Shown here: one piece after another, positions 34,024 to 43,265 of the stretch | Layout: every line of letters starts with the position of its first letter | Numbering within the stretch: the stretch's first letter is position 1 | The notes under the pieces: model-generated | What the model was told of the DNA's origin: nothing | The model's input: only the letters and a program-made list of their open reading frames with translations | The model's database searches: none | Translations under genes and position numbers: made by a program | From: Bacteroidota bacterium | GTDB lineage: Bacteria; Bacteroidota; Bacteroidia; NS11-12g; UBA955 | Assembly (NCBI GenBank): GCA_027621365.1 | Contig: JAQCBH010000013.1 | Span: 1 to 58,650, forward strand | Direction: 5' to 3' | DNA length: 58,650 nucleotides

Positions 34024-35379
34024 GTGAATTCCAGTAGGATCGCTCTTGTTAGCCTGCTTCTCTTGAGTTGGGTAGCCTGCAAACCTGAATCAGGAAACAT
34101 TTCCTTGGAGGGTCAAGGCAATGCCAATCAATTGACCTTGTTCAGAAGCGATACCTTCTCGGTTTACGCCAGCACGGTTCGCGAAGACTCCCTGCCCGGA
34201 AATGGCTTGAGCTATGCGTTGTTGGGGGCCATGAATGACCCAGCGCTGGGCCCAAGTCAGGCCTCGGTTTTTGCCAGCATTAGTTTGATTGAGCCCAACA
34301 GCGACTTCCCAAACACAAAAGATCCTGACTCTGCCGTTCTATTCATACCCGTAGTAGAAGGATTGAACTTTTATGGCAACCGCAGCACGGAGCAAGTGTT
34401 ACGTGTTCATCCGCTGTTGGAAGATATCGAAAGCGGCAAGACCTACTACCAGCAAATTGCCCCCTCTTACGATGCGGCTATCTACAGTGAGTACCGAGGA
34501 ACCTTGTTCAGCCTGTATCGCGATAGTTTGCCCTATAGAAAGACCAAATTGGCCCCTGAGTCAGGTCTGCGAATCACCCTTTCTGCCGATATGGCCAAAA
34601 AGCTGATGACACTTCCCAAATCAGCTTACACCACCAATGACGAATTGGCTAAATATTTCCCAGGCATTGCCATCGTTCCTCAAAACACCGATTTAGCTCC
34701 CGGAAATGGAGGCTTTGGAGTCTTTGACCTGCACACCATCGGTTCATTGGCCTACAGAGCCAAAATTTTGCTCTATTACGACGATACGAGCACTTTCGTG
34801 TTCGGTTTTGATGGCAAATCACAAACGACCACTTCGGGGCAAGTTGGACCTCATCCCAGCGCGGTAACCCTTCAAATCAAAAACCCCAATGCCCATTATC
34901 CCCAAACCTATGTACAGGCCTTGGGAGGGTTGAAAACATGGTTGCGCTTCCCTTCTTTGTATAGTTTGATTCAAGATGGAAATGTAGCCATCAACAAGGC
35001 GGAGCTGGTCTTGCAAACTACATCATGGTTTAGCGCTAGCAATTCCTTTTATAGTGCGCCCCGGTTGAATTTGTTTCAACCCCTTGCTATTGGCCAAGAT
35101 GCCGCTGGAAATTTGAGCATTTTCTCAGATCGAAACGCTCTGATCGAAGACGGAACTTCAGCGGGCTTTGGAGGTATTTACAACGAATCCAATCAAACGT
35201 ATAAGTTCACCATTACCCGCCATTTTCAAAACCTTTTGAACCGTTCTTGGTTTGATTCTATAGATTACAATGGTGGTTTGTATTTGTGTGTGCCCAGTGA
35301 TCAACCTGTCTTGGGTGCCCGATCCATCATCGACCATACCAAGACCAAACTGATCATTACCTATATGAAGCCCAATTAA
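34024..35379 (+). CDS. DUF4270 lipoprotein
   Basis: A 451-residue DUF4270 protein starting with GTG (34024). Residues about 1-18 form a lipoprotein signal with SWVAC (Cys19) followed by KPESG. The mature part contains the usual RSDTFSVYASTVREDSLPGN, LLGAMNDPALGPSQASVFAS and the C-terminal HFQNLLNRSWFD / LCVPSDQPVLGARS elements of the family, ordered in beta domains. DUF4270 is confined to Bacteroidetes and its function is unknown; it resides in the outer membrane or on the surface. Eleven bases after the glgA-like gene and four before aroF, so it is firmly in the operon. Confidence 0.9.
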   Translation: MNSSRIALVSLLLLSWVACKPESGNISLEGQGNANQLTLFRSDTFSVYASTVREDSLPGNGLSYALLGAMNDPALGPSQASVFASISLIEPNSDFPNTKDPDSAVLFIPVVEGLNFYGNRSTEQVLRVHPLLEDIESGKTYYQQIAPSYDAAIYSEYRGTLFSLYRDSLPYRKTKLAPESGLRITLSADMAKKLMTLPKSAYTTNDELAKYFPGIAIVPQNTDLAPGNGGFGVFDLHTIGSLAYRAKILLYYDDTSTFVFGFDGKSQTTTSGQVGPHPSAVTLQIKNPNAHYPQTYVQALGGLKTWLRFPSLYSLIQDGNVAINKAELVLQTTSWFSASNSFYSAPRLNLFQPLAIGQDAAGNLSIFSDRNALIEDGTSAGFGGIYNESNQTYKFTITRHFQNLLNRSWFDSIDYNGGLYLCVPSDQPVLGARSIIDHTKTKLIITYMKPN

Positions 35380-35383
35380 ACCA

Positions 35384-36235
35384 ATGAGTACCCGTCAACC
35401 CTACCAGCTTGTTAGCCGAGAATGGAAGACCGAAGACACCGTTTTTGAAGTAAACGGGGTTCACATTGGTCGGGATCGCGTCATGATTGCCGGGCCTTGT
35501 GCCGTTGAAAATCAGGAACAGATCTGCACCATAACTGAATTCTTATCCAAATTGGGAATTCGGTTTTTGCGCGGTGGAGCCTACAAACCTCGCACCAGCC
35601 CCTACAGCTTTCAGGGTTTGAAAACCGAAGGGTTGATTCTTCTTCGAGAAGCCGCAGACAAATACGGAATGGCTGTCGTTTCAGAAATCATGAGCGAGGA
35701 TAAAATCTCTGAGCTCGTGGAATACGCCGACATTCTACAAGTAGGAACCCGCAACATGCAGAACTATCCGCTGTTGCGTGCATTGGGCAAAGCGGGAAAA
35801 CCTATTTTGCTCAAAAGAGGAATGAGTTCCACTATTGAGGAATGGTTGTTGGCCGCCGAATACATTGTCAGCAGTGGCAACGAGCGGGTCATCTTGTGCG
35901 AAAGAGGCATTCGAACCTTTGAAAATGCTACCCGCAACACCTTGGACATCGCGGCCATTCCTTTGGTCAAATCTCTGAGCCATTTGCCGGTGATTTTGGA
36001 TCCCTCTCAGGGAACGGGCATTCGCGATTTGGTTCCAGCCTTATCCAAGGCCGCCATTGCGGCTGGTGCTGATGGCTTGATCATCGAGGTTCACAACCAA
36101 CCCAAAGAGGCTTTGTCAGATGGCGACCAAAGCTTGTACTTGGATCAATTTGCCGACATGCTTCCCGTGTTGGAAGAGATTGCCAAATTGGACAATCGTC
36201 GATTCGGATACACCCGAGAAAAGGTCAGGATTTAA
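35384..36235 (+). CDS. aroF: 3-deoxy-7-phosphoheptulonate synthase
   Basis: 283 residues. Catalyses phosphoenolpyruvate plus erythrose-4-phosphate to DAHP, the first step of the shikimate pathway to aromatic amino acids. The type I-beta (KDO8PS-like) DAHP synthase is recognised by AGPCAVENQEQ, FLRGGAYKPRTSPYSFQG, QVGTRNMQN, LKRGMSSTIEEWLLAAEYI and the metal motif VILDPSQGTG. There is no N-terminal ACT or chorismate mutase domain, so feedback control is not evident. Cytoplasmic; located between DUF4270 and the NSS transporter. Confidence 0.94.
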   Translation: MSTRQPYQLVSREWKTEDTVFEVNGVHIGRDRVMIAGPCAVENQEQICTITEFLSKLGIRFLRGGAYKPRTSPYSFQGLKTEGLILLREAADKYGMAVVSEIMSEDKISELVEYADILQVGTRNMQNYPLLRALGKAGKPILLKRGMSSTIEEWLLAAEYIVSSGNERVILCERGIRTFENATRNTLDIAAIPLVKSLSHLPVILDPSQGTGIRDLVPALSKAAIAAGADGLIIEVHNQPKEALSDGDQSLYLDQFADMLPVLEEIAKLDNRRFGYTREKVRI

Positions 36236-36262
36236 GTCCCTAAATCGTATCTTCGGCTCTTT

Positions 36263-38062
36263 ATGAGTAGCCAAACGCAATCGTGGGGAACCCGAGTCGG
36301 TTTGATTCTGGCCATGGCTGGAAATGCTGTAGGACTCGGTAACTTTCTTCGCTTTCCTGTACAAGCTGTAAACAACGGGGGTGGAACCTTCATCATTCCC
36401 TACTTGGTCTGTTTCTTCATCATGGGTATTCCTCTGCTTTGGATCGAATGGGCAACCGGTCGATTCGGAGGTAAAAACGGACACCACTGCACACCCTTCA
36501 TCATGGATGAGATGGGTCGCAAGCGTTTTTGGAAGTACATAGGAGTCTTTGGCATTTTCACCAACATTGCGGTTGCCGCCTATTACTGCTACATTGAAAG
36601 CTGGACCTTGAGCTATGTGATTCATAGTTTGGGTCAAACCTTCACGGGCATGGACCGATTGGAAATTGCAGCCTTTTTCTCGCAGTACACTAGCCTGAGT
36701 GAAAGCACCTTTGGCCTCCCGTTGGAGCCCGTATTGCTCTACATACTCTGTTTGGTCATCAACATCTACATCCTGTCCAAAGGTTTGGAAGGTGGGGTTG
36801 AAAAAGTGGCCAAAATTGGCATGCCCCTTCTCATTTTGTTCGGCATATTCTTGGCCATCAAAGGCCTGACCTTAGGCGATTCTGGATCGCCAGAAGGTTG
36901 CACGGATTGCAACGCCTTCTCAGGGTTGAACTTCTTGTGGGAACCCAATTTCACCTCTCTATGGGACCCAAAAGTATGGTTGGCTGCTGCCGGTCAAATC
37001 TTTTTTACCCTGTCGGTAGGTATGGGAACCATTCACTGCTACGCCGCCTATGTGCGCTCCAAAGATGACATCGCATTGAACGCCATGGCTGCCGGTTGGA
37101 TGAACGGCTTCGTAGAGGTCGTTTTGGGTGCGTCAATCGTAATTCCCATTGCCGTCGGATACCTAGGACTTGATTGGGTCAAAGAAAACGCCTCCTTTTC
37201 CATGGCCTTCCAAACCATGCCTTACTTGTTTGGCAAATGGGGATCCGCGCTGGCCACTGCCGCCGGATTCATGTGGTTCGGATTGCTGTTTTTCGCCGGT
37301 ATTACCTCTTCGCTCGCCATGGGTACACCCTGGATGGGTTTCATGCAAGACGAGTACGGATACAGCACCAAGAAAGCAGCCTGGACCTTTGGGTTGGTGA
37401 CCTTAATCATGGGCTTACCCACGGTCATCTTCTTCCAACAAGGGGTATTTGATCAATACGATTACTGGGCTGGTACGGTTGGATTGGTCATTTTTGCTCT
37501 TGCCGAGACCATTCTATTCTCTTGGATTTTTGACATTCACAATGGATGGCAAGAGATTAAAGAAGGAGCCGATATACGCCTACCCAAAATATACAAACCC
37601 ATCATTCGCTACGTAACACCTAGTATTCTAGCCATCATTTTTGTGCTCAGCTTAGTCTCTCCCAAAGACAACGACTGGAAAAAAGCCTTCAATGAAAAAT
37701 GGGAATTCGATGCCGGCAGCATCTTGGGCCAAATCGGCAATGTCGATATTGCCTACAACCGCAGCCCGGTAGCCAGCGAATTGCAGGCAGACAATAACGG
37801 TACTGTGTCATTCCAAGAGGGAAAGTTGCTGATTCAAGATGAAAATGGAACTTCCTTAAGCACCTATGAATGGAACGGATCCCAAACGGCTATGGTCAAT
37901 GAGGGCGATTCTGTCAAGGCCGGTCAATCAATCGCCTCAGGGCGATTCATCAACCCCATTTTCTACCGATACCTCGCTCGCTTTATGCTGCTGGGCTTAT
38001 TTGTTTATTTGGGTATTTTGGTGCGCAAAGCCCACTACAACAAGAAAGGAGATACAGCATGA
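36263..38062 (+). CDS. NSS-family sodium:amino acid symporter with soluble insertion
   Basis: A 599-residue neurotransmitter:sodium symporter. Helix 1 shows AMAGNAVGLGNFLRFPVQAV (sodium and substrate contact residues), helix 6 SVGMGTIHCYAAYV, with about 12 hydrophobic segments in total. Between helices 11 and 12 (about 466-566) lies a 100-residue hydrophilic insertion; its end (TAMVNEGDSVKAGQSIASGR) has the pattern of a lipoyl/biotinyl-like barrel-sandwich. Substrate is probably a neutral or aromatic amino acid, because aroF lies upstream, but this is inference. Its stop overlaps the start of the micro-gene at 38059 as ATGA. Confidence 0.9.
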   Translation: MSSQTQSWGTRVGLILAMAGNAVGLGNFLRFPVQAVNNGGGTFIIPYLVCFFIMGIPLLWIEWATGRFGGKNGHHCTPFIMDEMGRKRFWKYIGVFGIFTNIAVAAYYCYIESWTLSYVIHSLGQTFTGMDRLEIAAFFSQYTSLSESTFGLPLEPVLLYILCLVINIYILSKGLEGGVEKVAKIGMPLLILFGIFLAIKGLTLGDSGSPEGCTDCNAFSGLNFLWEPNFTSLWDPKVWLAAAGQIFFTLSVGMGTIHCYAAYVRSKDDIALNAMAAGWMNGFVEVVLGASIVIPIAVGYLGLDWVKENASFSMAFQTMPYLFGKWGSALATAAGFMWFGLLFFAGITSSLAMGTPWMGFMQDEYGYSTKKAAWTFGLVTLIMGLPTVIFFQQGVFDQYDYWAGTVGLVIFALAETILFSWIFDIHNGWQEIKEGADIRLPKIYKPIIRYVTPSILAIIFVLSLVSPKDNDWKKAFNEKWEFDAGSILGQIGNVDIAYNRSPVASELQADNNGTVSFQEGKLLIQDENGTSLSTYEWNGSQTAMVNEGDSVKAGQSIASGRFINPIFYRYLARFMLLGLFVYLGILVRKAHYNKKGDTA

Positions 38063-38172
38063 GCCAGTCAGCCATCATTATGATGATCAGCACACAAGTA
38101 TTCGTCACGGCAGTGACCGCATACTTCTTCTGGAAAGTCTTGAAAAAACCCGCAAGCGGGAACGAAGAATAA
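38059..38172 (+). CDS. MetS-like small subunit of the NSS transporter, 37 aa
   Basis: The ATG at 38059 overlaps the transporter stop. The product MSQSAIIMMISTQVFVTAVT, then AYFFWKVLKKPASGNEE, is one membrane helix with a basic end, matching the MetS/MaAIMP small-subunit pattern (M-S-x-S-A-I-x-M-M-I). In Corynebacterium MetPS such a subunit is needed for methionine/alanine transport. The gene is too short for routine ORF calling. A CCCGCAAGCGGG hairpin (38148-38159) lies in its 3' part, without a T-run. Inner membrane. Confidence 0.75.
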   Translation: MSQSAIIMMISTQVFVTAVTAYFFWKVLKKPASGNEE

Positions 38173-38175
38173 TCC

Positions 38176-39369
38176 TTAGATCACGCCCAATTCTTTGCCC
38201 ACCTTGGCAAAGGCTGCAATGGCTTTGTCCAGGTGTTCGCGCTCGTGCGCAGCACTCAATTGAACACGAATGCGCGCTTGCCCCTTAGGCACTACGGGAT
38301 AGAAGAAACCAATTACATAGATACCCTCTTCTAGCAAGCGATCGGCCATCACCTGGCTCAATTTGGCATCGTACAACATGATGGGTACAATGGCACTGTC
38401 TCCATCTTTGAAATCCAAACCACTGGCTTTGATGCCCGATTTGAAGTAGCGAACATTCTCTTCCAATTTGTCTCGCAACTCGGTGGTTTCACTGAGCATG
38501 TTCAACACCTCGATGCTTGCACCCACAATGCTTGGTGCGAGAGAATTGGAGAACAAATAAGGACGACTGCGCTGACGAAGCAATTCGATGATTTCCTTGC
38601 GACCTGTGGTATATCCGCCCATGGCGCCGCCCAAAGCTTTGCCCAAGGTACCGGTGATGATGTCAATTTTTCCTTTGACGCCACAGTGCTCGGGAACACC
38701 CACTCCAGTAGCTCCAATGAATCCAGCTGCATGACACTCGTCGGTCATCACCATGGCATTGTACTGATCACACAAGGCCACGATTTTGTCCAACTGAGCC
38801 ACGTAGCCATCCATAGAAAACACACCATCGGTTACCACCAATTTGAAACGGGCACCGGCAGCATCAGCCTCCTTCAACTTGGCTTCCAAGTCAGCCATGT
38901 CGTTGTTCTCGTAGCGAAAGCGCATGGCTTTGCACAAACGCACCCCGTCAATGATTGAAGCGTGGTTCAAAGAGTCTGAAATGATGGCATCTTCCGCACC
39001 CAACAAGGGCTCAAACACACCGCCATTGGCATCGAAAGCAGCTGCGTATAAAATGGTGTCTTCCGTGCCGTAGAACTCGGCAATCTTGCGCTCCAATTCT
39101 TTGTGAATGTCTTGGGTTCCGCAAATGAACCGCACGGAACTCATGCCAAAACCATGACTATCGATGGCTCGCTTGGCTGCTTCCACCACTCTTGGGTGAC
39201 TGCTCAATCCCAAATAGTTGTTGGCGCAGAAGTTGATCACTTCGCTGCCGTCTTCCAACGTGATAACCGCTCCTTGAGGAGAAGTAATCACGCGCTCGCG
39301 CTTGTACAATCCGGCTTCTTCGATGGCTTGCAATTCGGCCGCTAAATGGTCTTTGATGGCTCCGTACAT
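38176..39369 (-). CDS. kbl: glycine C-acetyltransferase (2-amino-3-ketobutyrate CoA ligase)
   Basis: A 397-residue PLP enzyme of the alpha-oxoamine synthase family. It splits 2-amino-3-ketobutyrate with CoA into glycine and acetyl-CoA in threonine degradation. ATG 39369 gives the normal start ([20 protein letters not shown]); upstream residues are not conserved. Seen: [34 protein letters not shown], and the PLP lysine in [16 protein letters not shown]. No threonine dehydrogenase gene (tdh) is in the window. Last gene of the minus-strand operon; convergent with the small subunit gene (three bases apart). Confidence 0.94.
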   Translation of the reverse strand: MYGAIKDHLAAELQAIEEAGLYKRERVITSPQGAVITLEDGSEVINFCANNYLGLSSHPRVVEAAKRAIDSHGFGMSSVRFICGTQDIHKELERKIAEFYGTEDTILYAAAFDANGGVFEPLLGAEDAIISDSLNHASIIDGVRLCKAMRFRYENNDMADLEAKLKEADAAGARFKLVVTDGVFSMDGYVAQLDKIVALCDQYNAMVMTDECHAAGFIGATGVGVPEHCGVKGKIDIITGTLGKALGGAMGGYTTGRKEIIELLRQRSRPYLFSNSLAPSIVGASIEVLNMLSETTELRDKLEENVRYFKSGIKASGLDFKDGDSAIVPIMLYDAKLSQVMADRLLEEGIYVIGFFYPVVPKGQARIRVQLSAAHEREHLDKAIAAFAKVGKELGVI

Positions 39370-39386
39370 GAAGCAAAAATAAGGCA

Positions 39387-40883
39387 TCAATGGCCTAGGA
39401 GCGCGAGCACTTCATTCAAGATGTCGCGATTGTTCGCCAAGCGCGGAACTTTGTGCTGTCCACCTAGCTTACCCTTGCTTTTCAACCAAGCTCGAAAAGT
39501 GCCAGTCGGAGCAAAATGAAGGGTGGGCAACTTCATAGCCAAATCACCCTGTCGCTTGGCCTTGTAATCACCGTTGCGCGATTGGATTTCACGATCCAAA
39601 ATGTCTGCAAACTCTTGTAGATCAGGCTCAGTACCTTCAAATTCAACGACCCATTCATGGCCTGGATTTCCTTGATCCATGTAACGAGGAGCAGCCGTGT
39701 AATCCTGCATACGTACCCCCAATTGCTGACAAGCTTCAGCCATGGCCGAATCAGCATTTTCAATCACCAATTCCTCTCCAAAGGTATTGATGAATAACTT
39801 CACCCGGCCAGTGATGATAAATGTATAAGGTTTTAGATTTTGGAAAACAACTGTATCACCGAGAGAATAACGCCATAGGCCCGAATTGGTTGTAATCACG
39901 ACCGCATAAGGCGTTTCGGTTTTGACCTCCCATAAGGGCACCGCCGATTCAGGTCCTTTCACGGGCTCATAGAATTCATAGAAGACCCCATGATGGGTCA
40001 TCAATAGCATTTCGGGTTTACCCGCATAGGCCTGAACCCCAAAAAACCCTTCGCTTGCATTGTAGGTCTCCACATAATGCATGTGCTTTTCGGGGAACAG
40101 CGATTTGAATTGCTCGCGGTAGGGAGTGAAACTCACCCCACCGTGAATGAACAATTCCATGTTCGGCCAAACCTCGTGCATGTGATTAGCCCCTGTGATT
40201 TCCAATATGCGCTGCATCAGAACCAAGGTCCAGGTGGGCACCCCACTCATGCTGGTCACATTGTCTTTGGAAACGGCTTGTGCCATGGCCTCCAATTTCT
40301 CTTCCCAGTTCTCCATCAAAGCAATGTCCAAATCGGGAGTGCTCTTCCAGTTGGCCCAAGTGGGCAAATGGTTCATCAATACAGCCGATAGGTCACCGTA
40401 GTAACTTCGATCAGACAATTGATTCACCTGATGAGAACCGCCCACCAACAATCCTTTTCCTTCAAACAAACGGCTTTCAGGGCAAAAAGAAAGGTACTGG
40501 GTCAAAGCCTCGCGTCCACCCATGTAATGGCTGTACTCCAAGCTCTCGTAGCTGATGGGAATGTACTTAGCCGAATTGGACGTCGTCCCCGAACTTTTGG
40601 CAAACCAGGTGACATCACCTGGCCACAGCAAAAGCTGTTCGCCTTTCATGTTCCTTTCAATATAGGGTTGGAGATCTTCGTACTCCACAATGGGGACCCG
40701 CTGCGCAAACTGCGCATACTTCAAGGATTCCTTAATTCCCAGTTTTTGACCGTACTCGGTTAAACTCAATTTGTCACTGAGCTGCTCCAACAACAATACT
40801 TGCTGCTCATCTGCTTGCGAAATCAGACTCCACAACTCATCGTGCCGTTGCCGGAAATACCAGGAAATGACCGGTGCAATCAC
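39387..40883 (-). CDS. GH3 (auxin-responsive-promoter) family adenylating enzyme
   Basis: A 498-residue acyl-adenylating protein of the GH3 family, which in plants joins amino acids to auxin or jasmonate. ATP motifs are present: [20 protein letters not shown] (P-loop-like SSGTT), [18 protein letters not shown] and later [17 protein letters not shown]. Bacterial members are common in Bacteroidetes and of unknown substrate. Complete, cytoplasmic. Located 17 bases upstream of kbl and nine bases from the LolD-like gene, in the same operon. Confidence 0.9.
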   Translation of the reverse strand: MIAPVISWYFRQRHDELWSLISQADEQQVLLLEQLSDKLSLTEYGQKLGIKESLKYAQFAQRVPIVEYEDLQPYIERNMKGEQLLLWPGDVTWFAKSSGTTSNSAKYIPISYESLEYSHYMGGREALTQYLSFCPESRLFEGKGLLVGGSHQVNQLSDRSYYGDLSAVLMNHLPTWANWKSTPDLDIALMENWEEKLEAMAQAVSKDNVTSMSGVPTWTLVLMQRILEITGANHMHEVWPNMELFIHGGVSFTPYREQFKSLFPEKHMHYVETYNASEGFFGVQAYAGKPEMLLMTHHGVFYEFYEPVKGPESAVPLWEVKTETPYAVVITTNSGLWRYSLGDTVVFQNLKPYTFIITGRVKLFINTFGEELVIENADSAMAEACQQLGVRMQDYTAAPRYMDQGNPGHEWVVEFEGTEPDLQEFADILDREIQSRNGDYKAKRQGDLAMKLPTLHFAPTGTFRAWLKSKGKLGGQHKVPRLANNRDILNEVLALLGH

Positions 40884-40892
40884 ATGAGCAAT

Positions 40893-41570
40893 TTAACCCT
40901 CAATTAGCCCGTCACGCAAACGAACAATGCGTTTTGCACGGGCGGCGATGTCTTCTTCGTGTGTGACCAAGACAATGGTATTGCCCTGTTGGTGGATTTC
41001 TTCAAACAAAGCCATGATCTCATGGCTGGTCTTTGTGTCCAAGTTACCCGTAGGCTCGTCAGCCAACAACAAGGACGGGTTATTGACCAATGCACGCGCT
41101 ACGGCCACTCGTTGGCGTTGTCCTCCCGATAACTCATTGGGACGGTGGTGCATGCGATCTTTCAACCCTACCTGTTCCAAAACTTCTTCGGCACGCGCCA
41201 AACGTTCTTTGGACTTCATGCCCGCATAGACCAATGGCAAGGCCACGTTGTCGAGGGCACTCAATCGATTCAATAAGTTAAAGGTCTGGAACACAAAACC
41301 TATTTCTTGGTTTCGAACCTGGCTCAAATCCACATCGTTCATGCGGCTTACCTCTTTTCCGTTCAACCAATACTGACCTTGCGATGGGCTGTCCAAGCAT
41401 CCGATGATGTTCATCAAGGTACTTTTACCCGAACCACTTGGACCCATTAAGGCGGTGTACTCGCCCTTTTCAATTTTCAAATCAATTTCCCGAAGCGCAT
41501 GCACGACATTGCCACCCAAAGAATACGACTTGCGTATAGCTTCTAACGATATCAATGCGCTAGAATTCAT
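40893..41570 (-). CDS. LolD/MacB-type ABC transporter ATP-binding protein
   Basis: A 225-residue ATPase of the MacB/LolD group. Walker [10 protein letters not shown], signature LSGGQRQR, Walker [12 protein letters not shown] and the switch His (THEEDIAAR). The GYGSPSQG-like region before the signature ([20 protein letters not shown]) is typical. These ATPases pair with FtsX-like permeases to move lipoproteins or peptides; no permease is encoded nearby, so it acts with one made elsewhere. Its ATG follows the gatC stop at once. Confidence 0.9.
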   Translation of the reverse strand: MNSSALISLEAIRKSYSLGGNVVHALREIDLKIEKGEYTALMGPSGSGKSTLMNIIGCLDSPSQGQYWLNGKEVSRMNDVDLSQVRNQEIGFVFQTFNLLNRLSALDNVALPLVYAGMKSKERLARAEEVLEQVGLKDRMHHRPNELSGGQRQRVAVARALVNNPSLLLADEPTGNLDTKTSHEIMALFEEIHQQGNTIVLVTHEEDIAARAKRIVRLRDGLIEG

Positions 41571-41864
41571 TTATTGGCCGTCGATGACTTTGGGCACCCT
41601 GAAAAAATCGCTATCAGACTTGGGCGCATTCTTCAAGGCCTGTTCGTGGCTAATCTCTTGAATCACATCATCTTGTCTCAATTCGTTGTGCGTTTCGGTC
41701 ATGTAAATGAGCGGCTCCACACCTTCTGTATCAACCTGCTTCAAGGCCTCGCACATGGCTAAGATTTTCTCCAAATCTTCGCGCATATTCTCCTTCTCTT
41801 CAGCGGTGAATGACAAACGCGCCAAATGCGCCAAAGTTTCTACTTTTTCTGTACTTATGCTCAT
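41571..41864 (-). CDS. gatC: Asp-tRNA(Asn)/Glu-tRNA(Gln) amidotransferase subunit C
   Basis: A 97-residue GatC starting at ATG 41864 (an ATGA overlap with the acyltransferase stop; a TTG at 41870 is the alternative). GatC holds GatA and GatB together in the enzyme that amidates mischarged Glu-tRNA(Gln) or Asp-tRNA(Asn). Seen: VETLAHLARLSFTAEEKENM, LEKILAMCEALKQVDTEGVE and the C-terminal FRVPKVI. gatA and gatB are not in the window. Cytoplasmic. Confidence 0.95.
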   Translation of the reverse strand: MSISTEKVETLAHLARLSFTAEEKENMREDLEKILAMCEALKQVDTEGVEPLIYMTETHNELRQDDVIQEISHEQALKNAPKSDSDFFRVPKVIDGQ

Positions 41865-42625
41865 GTCCAAGCGGGGTAATTTTTGAACGCTCCACTGCGT
41901 TCCAACTGTGAATTTATAACCTCGTGCACCTGTTCTGCTAATTTGGGTATATCGTCATTCGACAAACCCTTGGTTGGAATCGGCTTATGAACAATCATGC
42001 GCATTCGACCAGGAGCTGCCAACCATTTGAAATTGTTCATCAAACGGTGATTATCTGGCATGGTAACAGGCACTATAGGAATTTGCTTTTCAATCGCTAC
42101 ACGAAAAGCGCCCGGCTTAAAGGGATAAATCAATTTAGGCGTGTAATCGGGAATGCGGCCTTCGGGATAAATCACCAAATTGGCGTCCAAGTCATCCATC
42201 TTTTCAGAGGCCTCCATGAACGCTCTATGAGCGTGGCGAATGCTTTCTCTTTTCACCGATACATCAAGAGTCTTGAACCAGATGTTGAACAACGGAACAT
42301 TAGTCAATTCAATTTTGGCCATGAAAAAGTTGAAGCCCGGCAGCAAAGTACCATTGGTAATGATATCCAAATAAGACGCGTGATTCGGCGCGAATACATA
42401 GCGCTGCTTGGGATCCAGTTTATCTTCGTATCGTACCACCGGGAACATGCATCCCACGATGAGGGTGGTGTAACCCCAAACTTTGCGCAAAAAGGAAGCC
42501 AATCGATAGGTGCTCCTATGCTGAAGGGTCAACCAAAACAAGGGATACATCGCCAAGAACAACACGCAGAAAAAACCCATAGCGTACACCAACCAAACCT
42601 TACCCAGAATGAATTTCAACTTCAT
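41861..42625 (-). CDS. 1-acyl-sn-glycerol-3-phosphate acyltransferase (PlsC-type)
   Basis: A 254-residue membrane acyltransferase starting at ATG 42625, which overlaps the DUF4199 stop (ATGA); the longer frame is not used. Two hydrophobic segments near the N-terminus (VYAMGFFCVLFLAMYPLFW) anchor it. The catalytic NHASYLD (H-x4-D motif) and IYPEGRIPDY (EGTR-type block III) are present. It adds the second acyl chain in phospholipid synthesis, or acts on another lysophospholipid. In the operon with gatC and DUF4199. Confidence 0.9.
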   Translation of the reverse strand: MKLKFILGKVWLVYAMGFFCVLFLAMYPLFWLTLQHRSTYRLASFLRKVWGYTTLIVGCMFPVVRYEDKLDPKQRYVFAPNHASYLDIITNGTLLPGFNFFMAKIELTNVPLFNIWFKTLDVSVKRESIRHAHRAFMEASEKMDDLDANLVIYPEGRIPDYTPKLIYPFKPGAFRVAIEKQIPIVPVTMPDNHRLMNNFKWLAAPGRMRMIVHKPIPTKGLSNDDIPKLAEQVHEVINSQLERSGAFKNYPAWT

Positions 42626-43179
42626 GCGGGCACTCCTCTGTTTTGATTTCGCACATACACCAACAAACTCACCACCATACCCAGAGATAGGCACATCATG
42701 AATTGAGCCCTGGCAAATGAGCCAATCGCCATGTTTTCTTGAAAGTTAGTCTTGGCCTCCTCAATTCGTTGCAAACGATCTTCTTCTGCCATTGCACCGT
42801 CTTCTTCTGATTCCACATATGGGGAAGCAAAATGCTTTTCAATGGCCGTGTGGTTTCGAGTGGTCAAATCCTGAACAATGGCAGGCTGGCCCGTCAAAAT
42901 GTGTTGGTAGGCACCTACGTTGCAAAGTGCGATCAGGACAGAGACCAATAATGAACCAAACAGGGCCTTACCCAAGTTCATGGGTTTGTCCGAAACCATG
43001 GAATACAAACTCTTCATAAACAAGTAAACCCCAATGGCGGGAATGACCATATTGGCGATGACAGGAATGGCTGACACCAAGCTACGCTCGCGGTACAAAC
43101 CATTGAGGTATTGGATCAACAACATGGCTGCGCTCATGGAACCAAAAGCCAACCCGTATACAGACACTCGCTTAAACAC
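42622..43179 (-). CDS. DUF4199 membrane protein
   Basis: A 185-residue membrane protein with four hydrophobic segments (about 5-25, 34-53, 70-91 and 155-178), starting at GTG 43179. The YGLAFGSMSAAMLLIQYL start and the AIGVYLFMKSLYS helix match DUF4199, a Bacteroidetes-rich family of unknown role. A -7 box TATTTTTG (43191-43184) ends only four bases before the start, so the transcript may be nearly leaderless. First gene of the operon that runs to kbl. Confidence 0.75.
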   Translation of the reverse strand: MFKRVSVYGLAFGSMSAAMLLIQYLNGLYRERSLVSAIPVIANMVIPAIGVYLFMKSLYSMVSDKPMNLGKALFGSLLVSVLIALCNVGAYQHILTGQPAIVQDLTTRNHTAIEKHFASPYVESEEDGAMAEEDRLQRIEEAKTNFQENMAIGSFARAQFMMCLSLGMVVSLLVYVRNQNRGVPA

Positions 43180-43183
43180 TGAA

Positions 43184-43217
43184 CAAAAATAACACAGGCG
43201 GCCGAGACGGCCGCCTG
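43184..43217 (-). terminator. terminator of the DUF3276 gene with overlapping -7 box
   Basis: CAGGCGGCCG (43195-43204) and CGGCCGCCTG (43208-43217) make a perfect ten-pair GC-rich stem with a three-base loop, followed on the minus strand by TGTTATTTTTG. It ends transcription from the DUF3276 gene. The T-rich tail also contains the TATTTTTG -7 box of the DUF4199 operon, so terminator and promoter share bases. Confidence 0.75.
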
Positions 43218-43265
43218 AATAAACACTCTATAGGTAATTTGGGCCCCTAGGGGGGGCTTGTTTGA

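Noticed and set aside
43241-43260. GCCCCTAGGGG-type palindrome behind the DUF3276 stop
   Set aside because: No loop and no T-run; the real terminator is the stem at 43195-43217.
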